From Trifolium pratense (Eukaryota; Streptophyta; Magnoliopsida; Fabales; Fabaceae): a stretch of DNA of 64,000 nt. Both the position numbers and the translations under genes were made by a program. Numbering within the stretch: the stretch's first letter is position 1; each line of letters opens with the position of its first letter. The notes under the pieces were generated by a model. The model searched no databases. It was not told the DNA's origin and saw only the letters and a list, made by a program, of their open reading frames with translations. The DNA is taken from positions 27,424,337 to 27,488,336 of the forward strand of contig NC_060064.1 of the NCBI RefSeq assembly GCF_020283565.1, written 5' to 3'. Of the stretch, positions 12,525 to 23,964 are shown in pieces.

Positions 12525-12650
12525 ATGCATGCGGTTTTTGGATTAAGAAGGAATCATAATTTAATCAACCCATCTCCGCCGTCTTTCCTGAGCTTCCCCC
12601 GTCGAATCGCCGCCGTTTTGCAGTCGTTGGCCATTTACTCCAGTAAGGTT
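12525..12650 (+). pseudogene. Orphan 5' exon-like segment
   Basis: A GC-richer island in AT-rich DNA. From ATG at 12525 it reads about 40 residues rich in Ser, Pro, Arg and Leu (MHAVFGLRRN, then PPSFLSFPRRIAAVLQSL), like an organelle presequence. It ends near a possible donor in TCCAGTAAGG. The upstream CCGG-rich stretch 12370-12480 looks like a leader. No downstream exons were found, so it is either a gene fragment or a first exon whose partner I cannot see. Confidence 0.3.
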
Positions 12651-13189
12651 TTTACTGATTTATTTTGAAATTGGTATATCTTATTCTGAAGGTGGAAAAG
12701 TGTTGCTCATGCCTCTGATTGTGCTGAAATATTCAATTATCAATTACCTGTAAGCTCAAGCAAGTTAATTTTTTTGAAGTAATTTACTGATAGTATATTT
12801 CTGAGTGTTGATTTTACAAGTGTTACTTAATTTGATTGGCTGTGCTATATCTATCACCGAAGTACTAATCGGATTAGGCTTGTCCTGGTGTCATATACAC
12901 GTCGATGACACTTATGATTACATTGAATTAAGTCATTTTTCTAAAATTATTATCTGAAGTGTTATTGTCCGTGTGTCTGTGTATGTGTGGGTGCTTCATA
13001 GTTTACAAATCTTTTCTTGCCATGCAATATTCTCTGATTTGGTTAGTATTTTTATTGTGTATATTGCTTTTAGGCATTCTCATTTTAATTATATATGTTG
13101 GGTTTTGGAAATATAAATTTAATTTGCTTTTAAAATTCAATTTAAACCATTCAGCACTTTTAATATTGAATTATGGAAATTTAGTCCCT

Positions 13190-13500
13190 CAAATTTACAA
13201 AATGGAAATTTAGCCCCTTAAATTGAGCAATGTTAGTCAATTTAGTCCTTTTTCCAATTATAGGACCATAATTTTAAAGATTTTATGTTCATCTCAAAGC
13301 AACAAGCGACTATTAAGGTCAATATGTAGGTTTTTCATTGAATTTAGTGGATGTTAACTAAAGGGATATTTTAGTTGAGGGACTATATTGATTGATGTTC
13401 TTTAATATAAAGGACTAATTTTCTATTTTAAATTTCAACATTTGAGGGATTAAGTTGCTCGACCATTAAAACTTTGAGGACCAAAATGTTGATTTACTCC
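13190..13500. repeat. Degenerate interspersed repeat
   Basis: Phrases such as AAATTTAGTCCCTCAAATTT, AAATTTAGCCCCTTAAATT and TTAAGTTGCTCGACCATT repeat in both orientations. The style is that of an old non-autonomous transposon. Family not recognised and no clean terminal repeats seen. Confidence 0.35.
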
Positions 13501-13529
13501 TACATATTCCTTTTCTAATTGCATGAAGC

Positions 13530-14457
13530 ATATGCAATGTAAGCATACTTATTTATATTTTTGCGAATTAAACATCAGAGTTTCTAGATTGAGGTATTTT
13601 AGGAATTTAGCAATTAAAAAGTATCTCAACAGCATTTGGGCTTCTCCTCTCTCACCCCGTCCTATTCATGCAATTAAAAAACATCATAACAGCATTTAGC
13701 ATATTTAGAATTTTATGTGTGTAGCACAAATTATATAAACTGTATAAAATTTCAAAATAGCACTATCTGCTATCTCTCTCTAGAGTTTTTGGGGTTGGCT
13801 TCTTTATCCCGCTATCCGGGATTGATATCATTGTGGGAAAGGTATCCATGCTTTTGTGTAATGGTTAAAGAAGAAAACCAGGGGAATAAGCCAATGTTTA
13901 CTGATGTGTCCTTAGCCATTTTGATTAGTCGGATGTAAATTGATTAACAAACTTGTAGTTTGGAAAATTATTTGTGTTTATTTTTATATTAATGGATCAA
14001 TAAACTGCTATTATTTGGAGTCAAAGTTGAAGTCTGTGTCTTCAGCGATAGAGATTATGCATTAGTTTCTTGACATGGTGTTTTTAGAGGTTAGATTTTT
14101 ATTACTCAAATTGACTGGGTACATAGTATGTAGCAATGTTAATATGGCTCCTATTATTTTTTTCTAGTCGCTATATGGTTTTTTTTGCACCTACGGCAAA
14201 AGCATTGGGAGATTCCTGCATCATTTTGAAAAGTCTTGTATACAAGACTAAAATTTTTAGATGACGACTAAAATATTTAAAACTAGGAAGTGGGAAGCAT
14301 TACGGCAAAGTAAAAACAACTTTATTTTCGACACGAGGCATTCATTACAACACTAATAGAAGATTATCGTAACATCCTGCCATATAGCATAACTTTTCTG
14401 TTTTATTTAATGCAAAACGTCTGAAATATATCAGTACGCGCTTGATAAAGTCCATTT
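13530..14457. repeat. PME2 3' flank, part of the duplicated unit
   Basis: This stretch has relatives downstream of PME3 (about 17470-17640 and 18360-19075) and PME4 (about 26780-26989 and 27638-28591). Shared landmarks include GAAAACCAGGGGAATAAGCC (13873 and 17509), TTGTGTTTATTTTTATAT (13971 and 27670) and TAGCAATGTTAAYATGGCTCC (14131, 18360 and 27942). It shows that the tandem duplication carried non-coding DNA along with each PME gene. Confidence 0.75.
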
Positions 14458-16167
14458 CTACAGGCCTTCGATGAAGGCCACCCCTGTGTTCTTCAACCAA
14501 ACATTACCTTGGATGAGCTCTGTTACTGTAAACTTGCTTGCCTCTTCAGCACTTGTGATGATATGATAACCAGACCAGTTCACTCTCTTGCTAGTACCAG
14601 CACCGGGACCACTGTTCCTGTACTCTCCGTAATACAATGTTTCGAGAAAATCCTTACTTTCATTATTCCATTCAGCCCATCCTGTTGGATCGATGTGGTT
14701 ACCTATCGAGGATTGCAACACAACAGTCCTGGAGTATTTCTTCCATGGGCGGCCTAGGTAAGTTTTGATGGAGCCTATCACAGGTTTGAGGTCAGTGCTT
14801 GGTATGACGTCACATTGCTGAATTGAAGTTGCAGTGTTTTGGTTTGGGTCTAGTCGGCCTTGGGCTGTGACCATGTTTTTTTGGTTGCTCATGGGCTTTC
14901 GGGCTACGAGTTTGCACTTCTGGAGCACAACAGCTGCATCTCCAAAGATAAAGTCAATGGTACCGGTAATGAAGGAGTCGCGGTAAAATTGCCGGTTGGA
15001 GTGTGCGTAGAGAGTGTCTTGATATGCGTCAATTTTGCAGCGGTTGATGACAGATTGATCAGAGCCGACACGGAGAGCAACTGCCTGATGCTTCTCTGGG
15101 CCTGCACTGTTTTGGAACCCAATGTCCTGGGCTATAAACCCATCTCCAACAGCAGCTAAAAAATCAAATTATACATGAATGAAAACCACAATGTCATAGA
15201 GAAATGAAAATGGTAAATACAGACAAGGGCTCAAATCCATACCAACTGTTGCACTTTGGAAGGTGCCCGTTCCATCGATGGCATTTAAGCTGCCTGTGAT
15301 TATCGTTTGATCCATACCATCACCCACGAGCATCACATTCTTCTTTCTACTACTGATGTCTACTTTCTCTTTGTAGGTTCCCGCTTTCACATAGATAACA
15401 TACCTTGTCTTACCATTGTCAGGTGCAGATGCCACAGCCTCAGTCACAGTATTGAACTTGCCGCTCCCATCCTTAGCCACCACAGCATTGGCCTGTATGT
15501 TGGCAGCTGATGATTGCAAAAGCCTTCGATCCTTACTTGTTACCCAAGATGGAAAGTCCCCATTCAGTGATTCAACAATGAATTCGTCGTGATCCTTTCG
15601 AGGTAAAATGGCAACAAGTACGGCAAGAGAAGATCTAGCCCTGGATATCAAGTCCTGAACGTCACTTTCCATAAGGACCCGAGATGTACCTTCTAATCCA
15701 TCCAAACAAGTTGCATGGTTAGTGAGTACACTACTGAGCCATGTGTGAGCATGTTTTTGTGAGTCAGTGTTATCTCTTGTTAGAGTCAACACTGAGTCCC
15801 AAACTCTGTCCATGGACAAGTCCATAAGTTGTTCACAGTCATTCAAAGCACTTTCTTCCCTAGGACTGTTAATTCGGCGTTTGATAACATTGGCCGTGTC
15901 CATGGCTTTCTGAATGTGTGTGGTGGACTTGGTTAATAATGATATGAGTGTACTCAATTTGTGGTCTTTTGTGTTGGCCATGGTTGAACCTTGAACTGCT
16001 TCTGATACATGAGTTAAGCAGGATTTGGTATCAAGTGCATGTTCACACACATTGGGAGCTGAGGAGAGGGCTGATGAGCTTATGATAGCAGCTAAAGAGA
16101 GGATTAACCAAAATGTTTTAGAAATGGATTTTCTAGACTTTTCTAGCAATGTTTCTTGGGTGGCCAT
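14458..16167 (-). CDS. Pectinesterase/pectinesterase inhibitor (PME2 of array)
   Basis: Exon 1 is 16167-15243, exon 2 is 15155-14458; intron 87 bp, phase 1, GT/AG. Product 540 aa. Start is the ATG opening MATQETLLEK; the codon four triplets upstream is GTG and was not used. PMEI domain with its four Cys, RRLL processing motif, then QAV, QDTL, DFIFG (here followed by DAA) and LGRPWK are all intact. It differs from its sisters by lacking about 11 residues after the signal anchor (SSSAL joins directly to SSAPN), which shortens the stalk before the PMEI domain. It also reads DIGFQNSAG where PME1 has DIWFQNTAG. Exon 2 and the 3' UTR are closest to PME3, suggesting that these two are the youngest pair or have exchanged sequence. 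Role as for PME1. Confidence 0.94.
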
Positions 16168-16990
16168 ACTGATGCTCACTATGATCTTTGTTCACTTCAT
16201 CAAGCTAATATATAGACCATACATATTGTATTTTTGAAGATAATAAGGTAAAGATATGGATTACTAATCCAATGGCGCGTGCTTTTCATTTTTTCATACA
16301 ATTGTTTTGTACCTTAAAGTCGAATAACTGCCGACATGGTGCAATCCAAGTGGTAGATGCTTAGATCCCTAACCATTTGATTAAGTGTTCGATTCTTTTT
16401 CGGTGCATGTGTAAAAATAATATGTTGGGAGAAGTAAACCCCTTAAGTCATTTTAGAGTCTAACAACATCATAATTCATTCAAATTGGATTCTTAAACAT
16501 TACATTGATTATTTCAAGTTATGTTAGAGCATCCACAATGGAGCTTCTCACTTTTTAGTACTTAAATGGACCTCACGTATACACATCACTCATTTATAAT
16601 TTTTTAATAATAGTACTTAATAAGCACTCAACCCCTCCAACCCAACACCTCTTAAAAAGTTTTAAATTGGCTCCACCAATAACACATCTCACCAATAACT
16701 CTACATCATTATAAACGGATCCCACAAAAATCATATAGGTACTATTGCTTATTGTAGAACTAATACCTATTAGGTACTTATTTCTGTTTTGTTCCAATGA
16801 GAATACCTATCAGGTACTGATTCTTAAAGATTCTTAAAAAAAATGTGATCACATCCAAAATGAGTTGATATCTAACATGTGATTAATTTCCCTACCAAAA
16901 AAAGCATATTTCATATCTGTGGTCAGATGCGATTTATAGTACTACGCTTTAAAGTATGCCTGCTGGTGAAGTTGTACCATTCGTCGTAAT
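16168..16990 (-). promoter_or_regulatory. PME2 promoter region
   Basis: Minus-strand TATA (TATATATTAG) lies about 40-50 bp upstream of the ATG. The conserved block CACTATGATCTTTGTT and the following 800 bp are matched by an orphan copy at 21505-22360. 16340-16440 includes a B-box-like GTGTTCGATTC and may be SINE-derived. Confidence 0.55.
16529..16800. mobile_element. Possible MITE in PME2 upstream region
   Basis: Begins GAGCATCCACAATGGAGCT and ends near TTGTTCCAATGAGAAT, imperfect inverted ends resembling the common plant GAGCATC-CAATGG element family. It is absent from the paralogous orphan promoter at 21.9-22.2 kb. Borders are uncertain. Confidence 0.4.
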
Positions 16991-17639
16991 GGTGCTCTTT
17001 TTATCCTTTGATGGAAAATACCATGTGTGGTTTATCTATTCAATTATCAATACAATATTACTACTTTGATAATGACTCTCAAGTAAGTTATCAATAATTT
17101 TTAAGGGCAATTAAATAAAAGTTACATGCCATCTCTTTAAAATCGCAGATTTCTTATAAATTATAATTGGACCCGTCCTTACTATTAATGCCTGTTTACT
17201 CCCTAGAAAGGCTATTGATCTAGGATTTAACATTAAAAACTGTTATGGTGGTTCTCTTGAATTTTACAATTCTATTCTTTAAATCAGTGAGGATTAAAAG
17301 GAACTCTGTAATTATTATTTTTTTATTATAGAGTAATTTTGATAAGTCAGATCAAATAGTTTGAATAATCTTCCTTTCTACAGTACTACAGCGGTGCTAC
17401 ATTAGTGTAGCGGAGCAGCCCCTGGCCGCTACAAAACATGCGCAGCAGAGCACTTAGTGTAGCAGTCATAGAAGTTTGTTATCCATGCTTTTATGTAATG
17501 GTTAAAGAAGAAAACCAGGGGAATAAGCCACTGCTTACTGATGTGTCCTTACCCATTTTTATGTTAATGGATTATATATAAACTGCTATTATTACTAGTC
17601 AAAATATAATATTGGTTTTTTTATTGTGCATGTTTTATT

Positions 17640-17735
17640 TTCAGGTTATTATTGATTACAAAGGAAGTCAAATTTTCTGGATGGTTTGGAAAAATGCATG
17701 CGCAGCTGGGTTTAGTTTCAAACACTGCTTAGTTT
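17640..17735 (+). pseudogene. Exon-like scrap
   Basis: After a polypyrimidine tract and CAG (17643-17645) an open stretch reads VIIDYKGSQIFWMVWKNAC and onward for about 30 residues. It may be a captured exon within the PME3 3' flank. No family recognised. Confidence 0.2.
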
Positions 17736-17810
17736 TTACAGGTTAGATTTTTATTACTCAAATTGTAATGTATGCATAAGATTTTTTTCTGGGTACATAG
17801 TATGTAGCAA

Positions 17811-18357
17811 AACGGACAGAGCCAGGAATTAAACTAAGGGGTGCCGAATATAAAAGTATAATTTAGTAAAGAAATTACTAAGCTTTAAAAGCATAACATA
17901 TATAAGAAATTGTAAGATAAATCTAAAGTTAATATTGTGATTTTGCATTTTATGGGCCACATTTTTTAAGTTGAACTTTTTGGTCCTCTATTTTTACATT
18001 TATTGTAATTTTGGTCTCAGCTCATGCATTTTGATATAAAAATTGCAACTTTTTGAATAAAAAAAAAGTGAATTTCAGTCCTAAAAAATATATTTTGTTA
18101 TTAAATTCAATATCGGGGCAATCAATCTTTTTGGCAAACAAAAATACTATTTTAGGGGGAAAATCATCTATTGATATCAAATTTACAAGGTATAAATAGA
18201 GCCCAAAAAGTTGAATTAAAGAAGGGGACCGTTTTCGTGAGTTTAATCAAAAGTGAATTTAAACCAATAATATAACAATGTAACTATTATAAAAAAAATT
18301 AAAAAAAATTAGGGAGGACCATGGCCTCTATTGGTCGCCCTTCTAGCTCTCTCCTTG
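17811..18357. mobile_element. hAT-like non-autonomous element with 8-bp target duplication
   Basis: 547 bp flanked by TGTAGCAA (17803-17810 and 18358-18365). Imperfect terminal inverted repeats: AACGGACAGAGCCAGGA at the left and, in reverse complement, CAAGGAGAGAGCTAGAA at the right. The paralogous flanks of PME2 (14.13 kb) and PME4 (27.94 kb) keep the uninterrupted site, which proves insertion. The element carries no coding sequence. Confidence 0.85.
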
Positions 18358-18410
18358 TGTAGCAATGTTAACATGGCTCCTAATGTTTTTTTTTGTAGTT
18401 GCCACATTTT

Positions 18411-18453
18411 GGTCTTCAAATTTTTTTTTTTTTTGAACCAAGGTCTTCAAATT
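18411..18453. repeat. Micro-insertion with 12-bp direct repeats
   Basis: GGTCTTCAAATT at 18411-18422 and 18442-18453 flanks a T-run ending GAACCAA. The paralogous PME4 flank (27987-28000) has only one copy, TTTTGGTCTTCCAAAT. Confidence 0.82.
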
Positions 18454-19075
18454 ATTTATTAAATACTTTGGTGTTTTCATAATTCATTGATGAAACAAAG
18501 TGACGGTTGGTTTGGATACTAGAATCTTGATAATAATGTATGCTTAAGATTTTTTTTTCTATAAGTGTAATATAACTTGTCTATAAGATCTTTGTTGTAA
18601 TGTACTCAGCCTACTCCAAAGTTGAGATTAGTGACTCTTATGAGTCTTATCCAATATTATACTTACTTGGTGATTATATTTGAAAGCATCTAATTATATG
18701 GATCTCAATCTGACCAGATAATTTATGGTATAATACTATAGTAAATAGGCTGGAATTTGAATGTATCTCGTCATAGAAAAATTATATATGATTTTTTTTT
18801 CTTCCATCTGTGGCCAAAGCATTGGGAGATTCCTGCATCATTCTGAAAAGCCTTGTATACAATACTAAACTTTTTAGACGACGATTAAATATTTAAAACT
18901 AGGAAGTGTGCAGCACTTGGGCAAATTAAAGAGACAAGTTTATTTTCGACGCGAGGCATTCATTACAATAACAATAGAAGACTATTGTAACATCCTGCCA
19001 TAGAGCATAATTTTTCTGTTTTATTTCCTGCAAAACGTCTGAAACATATCAGTACGCGCTTGCCAGAGCCGATTT

Positions 19076-20828
19076 CTACAAGCCTTCAATGAAGGCTACC
19101 CCTGTGTTCTTCAACCAAACATTACCTTGGATTAGTTGTGCTACTGTAAACTTGCTAGCCTCTGCAGCAGTCTTGATGACATGATAACCAGGCCAGTTCA
19201 CTCTCTTGCCGGTACCAGCACCGGGTCCACTGTTCATGTACTCTCCGTAATACAATGTTTGGAGGAAATCCTTACTTTCATCATTCCATTCAGCCCATCC
19301 TGTTGGGTCGATGTGGTTGCCTATTGAGGATTGCAACACAACAGTCCTGGAGTATTTCTTCCATGGGCGGCCTAGGTAAGTTTTGATGGAGCCTATCACA
19401 GGTTTGAGGTCAGTGCTTGGTATCACGTCACATTGCTGAATTGAAGTTGCAGTGTTTTGGTTTGGGTCTAGTCGGCCTTGGGCTGTGACCATGTTTTTTT
19501 GGTTGCTCATGGGCTTTCGGGCTACGAGTTTGCACTTCTGGAGCACAACAGCAGCATCTCCAAAGATAAAGTCAATTGTGCCGGTAATGAAGGAGTCACG
19601 GTAAAATTGCCGGTTGGAGTGTGCATAGAGTGTCTTGAAATGCGTCAATTTTGCAGCGGTTGATGACAGATTGATCAGAGCCGACGCGGAGAGCAACTGC
19701 CTGATGCTTCTCTGGGCCTGCAGTGTTTTGGAACCCAATGTCCTGGGCTATAAACCCATCTCCAACAGCAGCTAAAAAATCAAATTATACATTAATGAAA
19801 ACCACTATGTCATAGAGAAATGAAAATGGTAAATACAGACAAGGGCTCAAATCCATACCAACTGTTGCACTTTGGAAGGTGCCCGTTCCATCGATGACAT
19901 TTAAGCTGCCTGTGATTATCGTTGCATCCATACCATCACCCACAAGCATCACATTCTTCTTTTTACTACTGATGTCTACTTTCTCTTTGTAGATTCCCTT
20001 TTTCACATAGATAACATACCTTGTCTTACCATTGTCAGGTGCAGATGCCACAGCCTCAGCCACAGTCTTGAACTTGCCGCTCCCGTCCTTAGCCACCACA
20101 ACATTGGCCTGTATGTTGGCAGCTGAAGATTCCAAAAGCCTTCGATCCTTACTTGTTATCCAAGAGGGAAAGTCCCCATTCAGTGATTCATCAGTGAATT
20201 CGTCGTGATCCTTTCGAGGTAAAACAGCAACAAGCACGGCAAGAGAAGATCTAGCCCTGGATATCAAGTCCTGAAGATCACTTTCCATAACGGCCCGAGA
20301 TGTACCTTCTAATCCATCCAAGCAAGTTGCATGGTTAGTGAGTACACTACTTAGCCATGTGTGTGCATCTTTCTGTGAGTCAGTGTTATCTCTTGTTAGA
20401 GTCAACACTGAGTCCCAAACTCTATTCATTGACAAGTCCATCAGTTCTTCACAGTCATTCAAAGCAACTTCTTCTCTATGACTGTTAATTCGGCGTTTGA
20501 TAACATTAGCCGTATCCATGGCTTTTTGAATGTGTGTGGTGGACTTGGTTAATAAGGATACGAGTGTGCTCAATTTGTGGTCTTTTGTGTTGGCCAAAGT
20601 TGAACCTTGAACTACTTCTGATACATGAGTTAAGCATGATTCTGTATCAGTAGCATGCTCACACAGATTGGGAGCTGAGGAGACGTGTAAGAAGGAGATG
20701 GGTTTGTTGAGATTAGAAACAACAAGGGCTGATGAACTTATGATAGCAACTAAAGAGAGGATTAACCAAAATGTTTTGGGAATGGATTTTCTAGGCTTGT
20801 CTAGCAAAGATTCATTGGTAGTAGCCAT
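19076..20828 (-). pseudogene. Pectinesterase/pectinesterase inhibitor, frameshifted (PME3 of array)
   Basis: Exon 1 is 20828-19859, exon 2 is 19771-19076; intron 87 bp. Start is MATTNESLLD; earlier in-frame codons fall in the promoter. Exon 1 is intact (PMEI domain, RRLL motif). In exon 2 a 2-bp deletion next to 19627-19630 (sisters read TAGAGAGTGTC or TAGAGCGTGTC; here TAGAGTGTC) shifts the frame immediately after QDTL. Nine altered residues follow and then TGA at 19598-19596. The predicted product is 381 aa and lacks the catalytic Asp of DFIFG and the Arg of LGRPWK, so it cannot be an active esterase. The rest of exon 2 stays open in the shifted frame to the usual C-terminus, so the damage is recent. 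A truncated protein retaining a PMEI domain could still be made. Confidence 0.9.
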
Positions 20829-21400
20829 ACTGATAGGGTGCTTATTACTCACTATGATCTTTGTTTGCTTCAGAATCCTTATATAGACCAGAAAATCCAT
20901 TTGATACGCAAAATATAAGTATCGAACATAACACAAGACACCACAAGACAAAGATCATGGTATTGAACAAATTTTGTTTTGTAGATTTGGTGGACAAAAT
21001 GTTATTTTCTTATTTTAACCCATTTGTACAGAGAACAAAAAGTTGTATCGTGGTTCAGTGAGAGACGAGAATCTCAATGTTTTTCCAGTCATTTGACTCC
21101 CAGTTTGTCCAATTCCAAAAACAATTTTAAAATCCAACACAATAAAGCTGAAGTTGTCCAGTTCAATTTCTTATTTTTTACCATATCAAACGCAACTTTA
21201 AATTTATTATATTTTGTAGACAAAAATATAAATGCAAGGACCCGTTTTTTATTTTTTATAGTTGCTGATATTTTTAAATTAGCATAATTGAGCTCTAGCA
21301 CGTGATTAACTTGATATCTATCCAGCATACGTCTGTTAAAGCATGACTGCCGGTGGATTTGGACTGTCTCTATGGTTAATATTATTTTTTCCTATAACAA
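20829..21400 (-). promoter_or_regulatory. PME3 promoter region
   Basis: Plus-strand CACTATGATCTTTGTTTGC (20850-20868) and TATATAGACC (20880-20889), read on the minus strand as the TATA region, match the other copies. Farther out, 21287-21370 (TTGAGCTCTAGCACGTGA, CATGACTGCCGGTGGATTT) matches the PME1 upstream region at 11086-11175, so PME1 and PME3 share their distal upstream DNA. Confidence 0.6.
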
Positions 21401-21504
21401 AAGTCTACATTACTGTGCCATGTGCAAACATTTTGATTTTAAGCTTTTGCATCAATAACTAGGAGATATGATAAACATAAATTATTACTATTTATAGTAG
21501 GAGG

Positions 21505-22360
21505 ATAGCCATTCTGATAGTAGCTGCTCACTGTGATCTTTGTTTACTTCATCGAACTAATATATAGACCAAAAATATATTGTATTTTGATGATAAGGAT
21601 TACAAATCCAATGGTGCAGTTGTTTTTCATTTTTTTTTCATCCAAGCGGTAGAAGCTTCAATCCCTAAGCATTTGATCAAGTATTTGATTATTGGCTGGT
21701 GCTTGTGTAAAAATTATATGTTGGGAAAAGTCGACCAGTATCTCAGTTATCGTGAGGGATTAATCTTCCCGGTTATATGTAGAGATATCTTAATTTACCA
21801 AAAAGAGGTTAAGTTATACACGTCGTCTCTTAACAATTTTTTATTCTATTTTGATCCCTTAACTTGTTAATCATGTTTGTTATTTCCGTTAAATTCATTT
21901 TTTAGTCTTGCAACTTCATAATTCAATCAAATTGCATTCATAAACATTCCATTGATTAATTCAAATTATGTTGTTATATATGACTCCAAAGTGAGTTAAC
22001 ATTGAGTTGTTTATCAATTACATAAATTATGTTATTGTTTATGTGACGTTGGTTGGAGTTAAAGTTTTGCGCTAAAAACTATCGGAAAAGACTAATGTGA
22101 CCAACAAAAATGAAGTTAAAGGATCAAAATAAACAAAAAAACAATAATTATGAAACCATAGTGAAACAAAAAATAAAACAAGGTATCAAATGCGTAATTT
22201 AACCTAAAATATTTATAATTGATATCTAACACGTGATTAATTTCCCCCTAAAAAAAAGCATAAAGTGATTAATTAATTTCATATCTCTTGCCTGGTGCGA
22301 TTCATAGTAAGCATTAAAAGTATGCCTGCTGGTGGAGTTGGACTTGTAATAAATTTTATT
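21505..22360 (-). pseudogene. Orphan PME promoter with remnant start codon (lost sixth copy)
   Basis: The sequence reproduces the PME2 promoter: CCATTCTGATAG (with the former start, CAT at 21510-21512), CTCACTGTGATCTTTGTTT, then TAATATATAGACC and ATTACAAATCCAATGG. The match continues upstream through AAGTATTTGATTATTGGC and TTGATATCTAACACGTGATT to TATGCCTGCTGGTGGAGTT. To its left, where the coding region should lie, there is no PME sequence. Confidence 0.75.
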
Positions 22361-22692
22361 CTATGAAGGAGGTGGGGGTGTTGTGAAGTCATATTCATAC
22401 TTTTGCTTTTTCTTGTATTATTTATTGATTGCATATATGTATCCATCATTACAAACACCAATGAATGTTTTCTTCTTAAATGAAAATGGAAGACATTATT
22501 ATTGCTGTTGCGTGCGTGCATGCATTTTATTTTCTCACATGCACAAATGATCAGCACACGTTGTAAAATAACAGAAATTGGAAGATACTGGTAAACAAAT
22601 TTGAGTAATGCACCAAATTAGTTCCTAATTTTATAAAGCATTCTCCAATTGAGTTATTAACTTTATAAATATTTTAAAAAGATCTCACCTAG

Positions 22693-23178
22693 GGCCTGTT
22701 TGTTATAGATTTTTTCAAAATAGATTTTTGTAGTGTTAAATAATTTTGAGTAAAAAAAATTTACAAAGAAATTTTTTATAAAAGCTTTAAATGAAAATTT
22801 GATTTGAATAGTTATTTTTTTTTTAAAGGAATTTGAATAGTTATTCTTAAAATGTTATTTTAGGTATTTGATCATTTTATTGAAACATTTTTTGGATATC
22901 AAAATTTCGAAAAATCATTTAATTTTGAAGCTATTTCAAATAGATTTTCATAAAAATCATTTTTGAAATACAATTTTTTTTCAAAAAATTATGATTTTGA
23001 TGATGTTTTGATCTTTAATAATGTTTGTTTATGTTATATGATGTCAAAATTAGTGTTTGAATTTAGAAAAAACAAATATAAAAAAAACTTGTAATATTTT
23101 GAAAAACGATTTTAGAAAATCCATTTTCAAACATACAAAAAAAAAATCTATTTTTTTAAAGCTGAAACAAACATGTCC
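22693..23178. mobile_element. AT-rich MITE-like element
   Basis: Starts GGCCTGTTTGTTATAG and ends with an imperfect reverse complement, CTGAAACAAACATGTCC. The interior is an AT-rich imperfect palindrome around TTTTCAAAATAGATTTT. Target duplication not resolved. Confidence 0.5.
22802..22845. repeat. Micro-insertion with 15-bp direct repeats
   Basis: ATTTGAATAGTTATT at 22802-22816 and 22831-22845 flanks TTTTTTTTAAAGGA. It lies inside the MITE-like element 22693-23178, so it is younger than that element. Confidence 0.82.
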
Positions 23179-23257
23179 AATATTATATTGTCACATCGAT
23201 CTTATATTGTTATTATCAATTAAGTTCTTGTTTTTTTAATAACTAAGTATTAATTCA

Positions 23258-23582
23258 GGGTGTTTTTGATTCGCTAAGAAAAAATGGCGGTATTGAATAA
23301 CTTTTGTTGTATCCTTTTGTTTCAGAAACTAATTATGAGATTGGACAAAATAAATAATAATAATTAGTAAGGGACATGACAAACACAAAATTATTTGTTC
23401 CTCACAAAACCATAAAACAACTTTCTGTCCATATATAGTACAACTATAAAAACTACAAAATGTCTATTTTATTTGCGAATATAAAAATAATTATTCTCTA
23501 TCTATCCGGTGTAGTTTTATTATCTTGTTCCGTTCTATAATATTTTGTTTAGTACTTACTATTTTGTGAATCAAACGCACCC
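23258..23582. mobile_element. Small inverted-terminal-repeat element
   Basis: Left end GGGTGTTTTTGATTCGCT; right end in reverse complement GGGTGCGTTTGATTCACA. About 325 bp with no coding content. Family unclear (PIF/Harbinger-like style). Confidence 0.5.
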
Positions 23583-23964
23583 TTAGTCCCTACCTTTGTT
23601 CACTTACTATTATTTTAATCCTGATAAGGACCAATATGAATAAAATTTTATAAGTCATAGATTAATTAGCCAATATTTTTAAGAGACTATCTAAATATAA
23701 AGAAAATTTAAACATTTTTTAAACTAATAAACATAAATGTTTCGATAATTTTTGCTTACATGAAATTTCGTTAAAATATTTCGTGAGTTTAACTCAATTA
23801 GTAGAAATGTCTTATGCTGACACATCTATATTTTTAATACAATATAGCAGCATTAAAAAAAAAAGCCATTAATCAAACACCATTTAAAACGTCAGAAAAG
23901 GTATTACTGTGACACAAAAATAGATTATAAAATCACAAAAGCATATCATAACACATCCATCGTA

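Noticed and set aside
14904..15122. Out-of-frame open stretch in PME2 exon 2 that looks like the PME3 frameshift
   Set aside because: Direct translation of PME2 exon 2 from the splice acceptor is open to the normal stop with QDTL intact. The stretch is an alternative frame only. The same holds for PME5 at 34231-34464.
20829..20951. N-terminal extension of PME3 in frame with its start
   Set aside because: The extension reads through the conserved TATA region of the PME promoters, so the ATG at 20828 is the real start.
23775..23870. SINE with A box AACTCAATTAGTAGA
   Set aside because: Only a weak A box and an A-run were seen, with no B box or target duplication; too degenerate to call.
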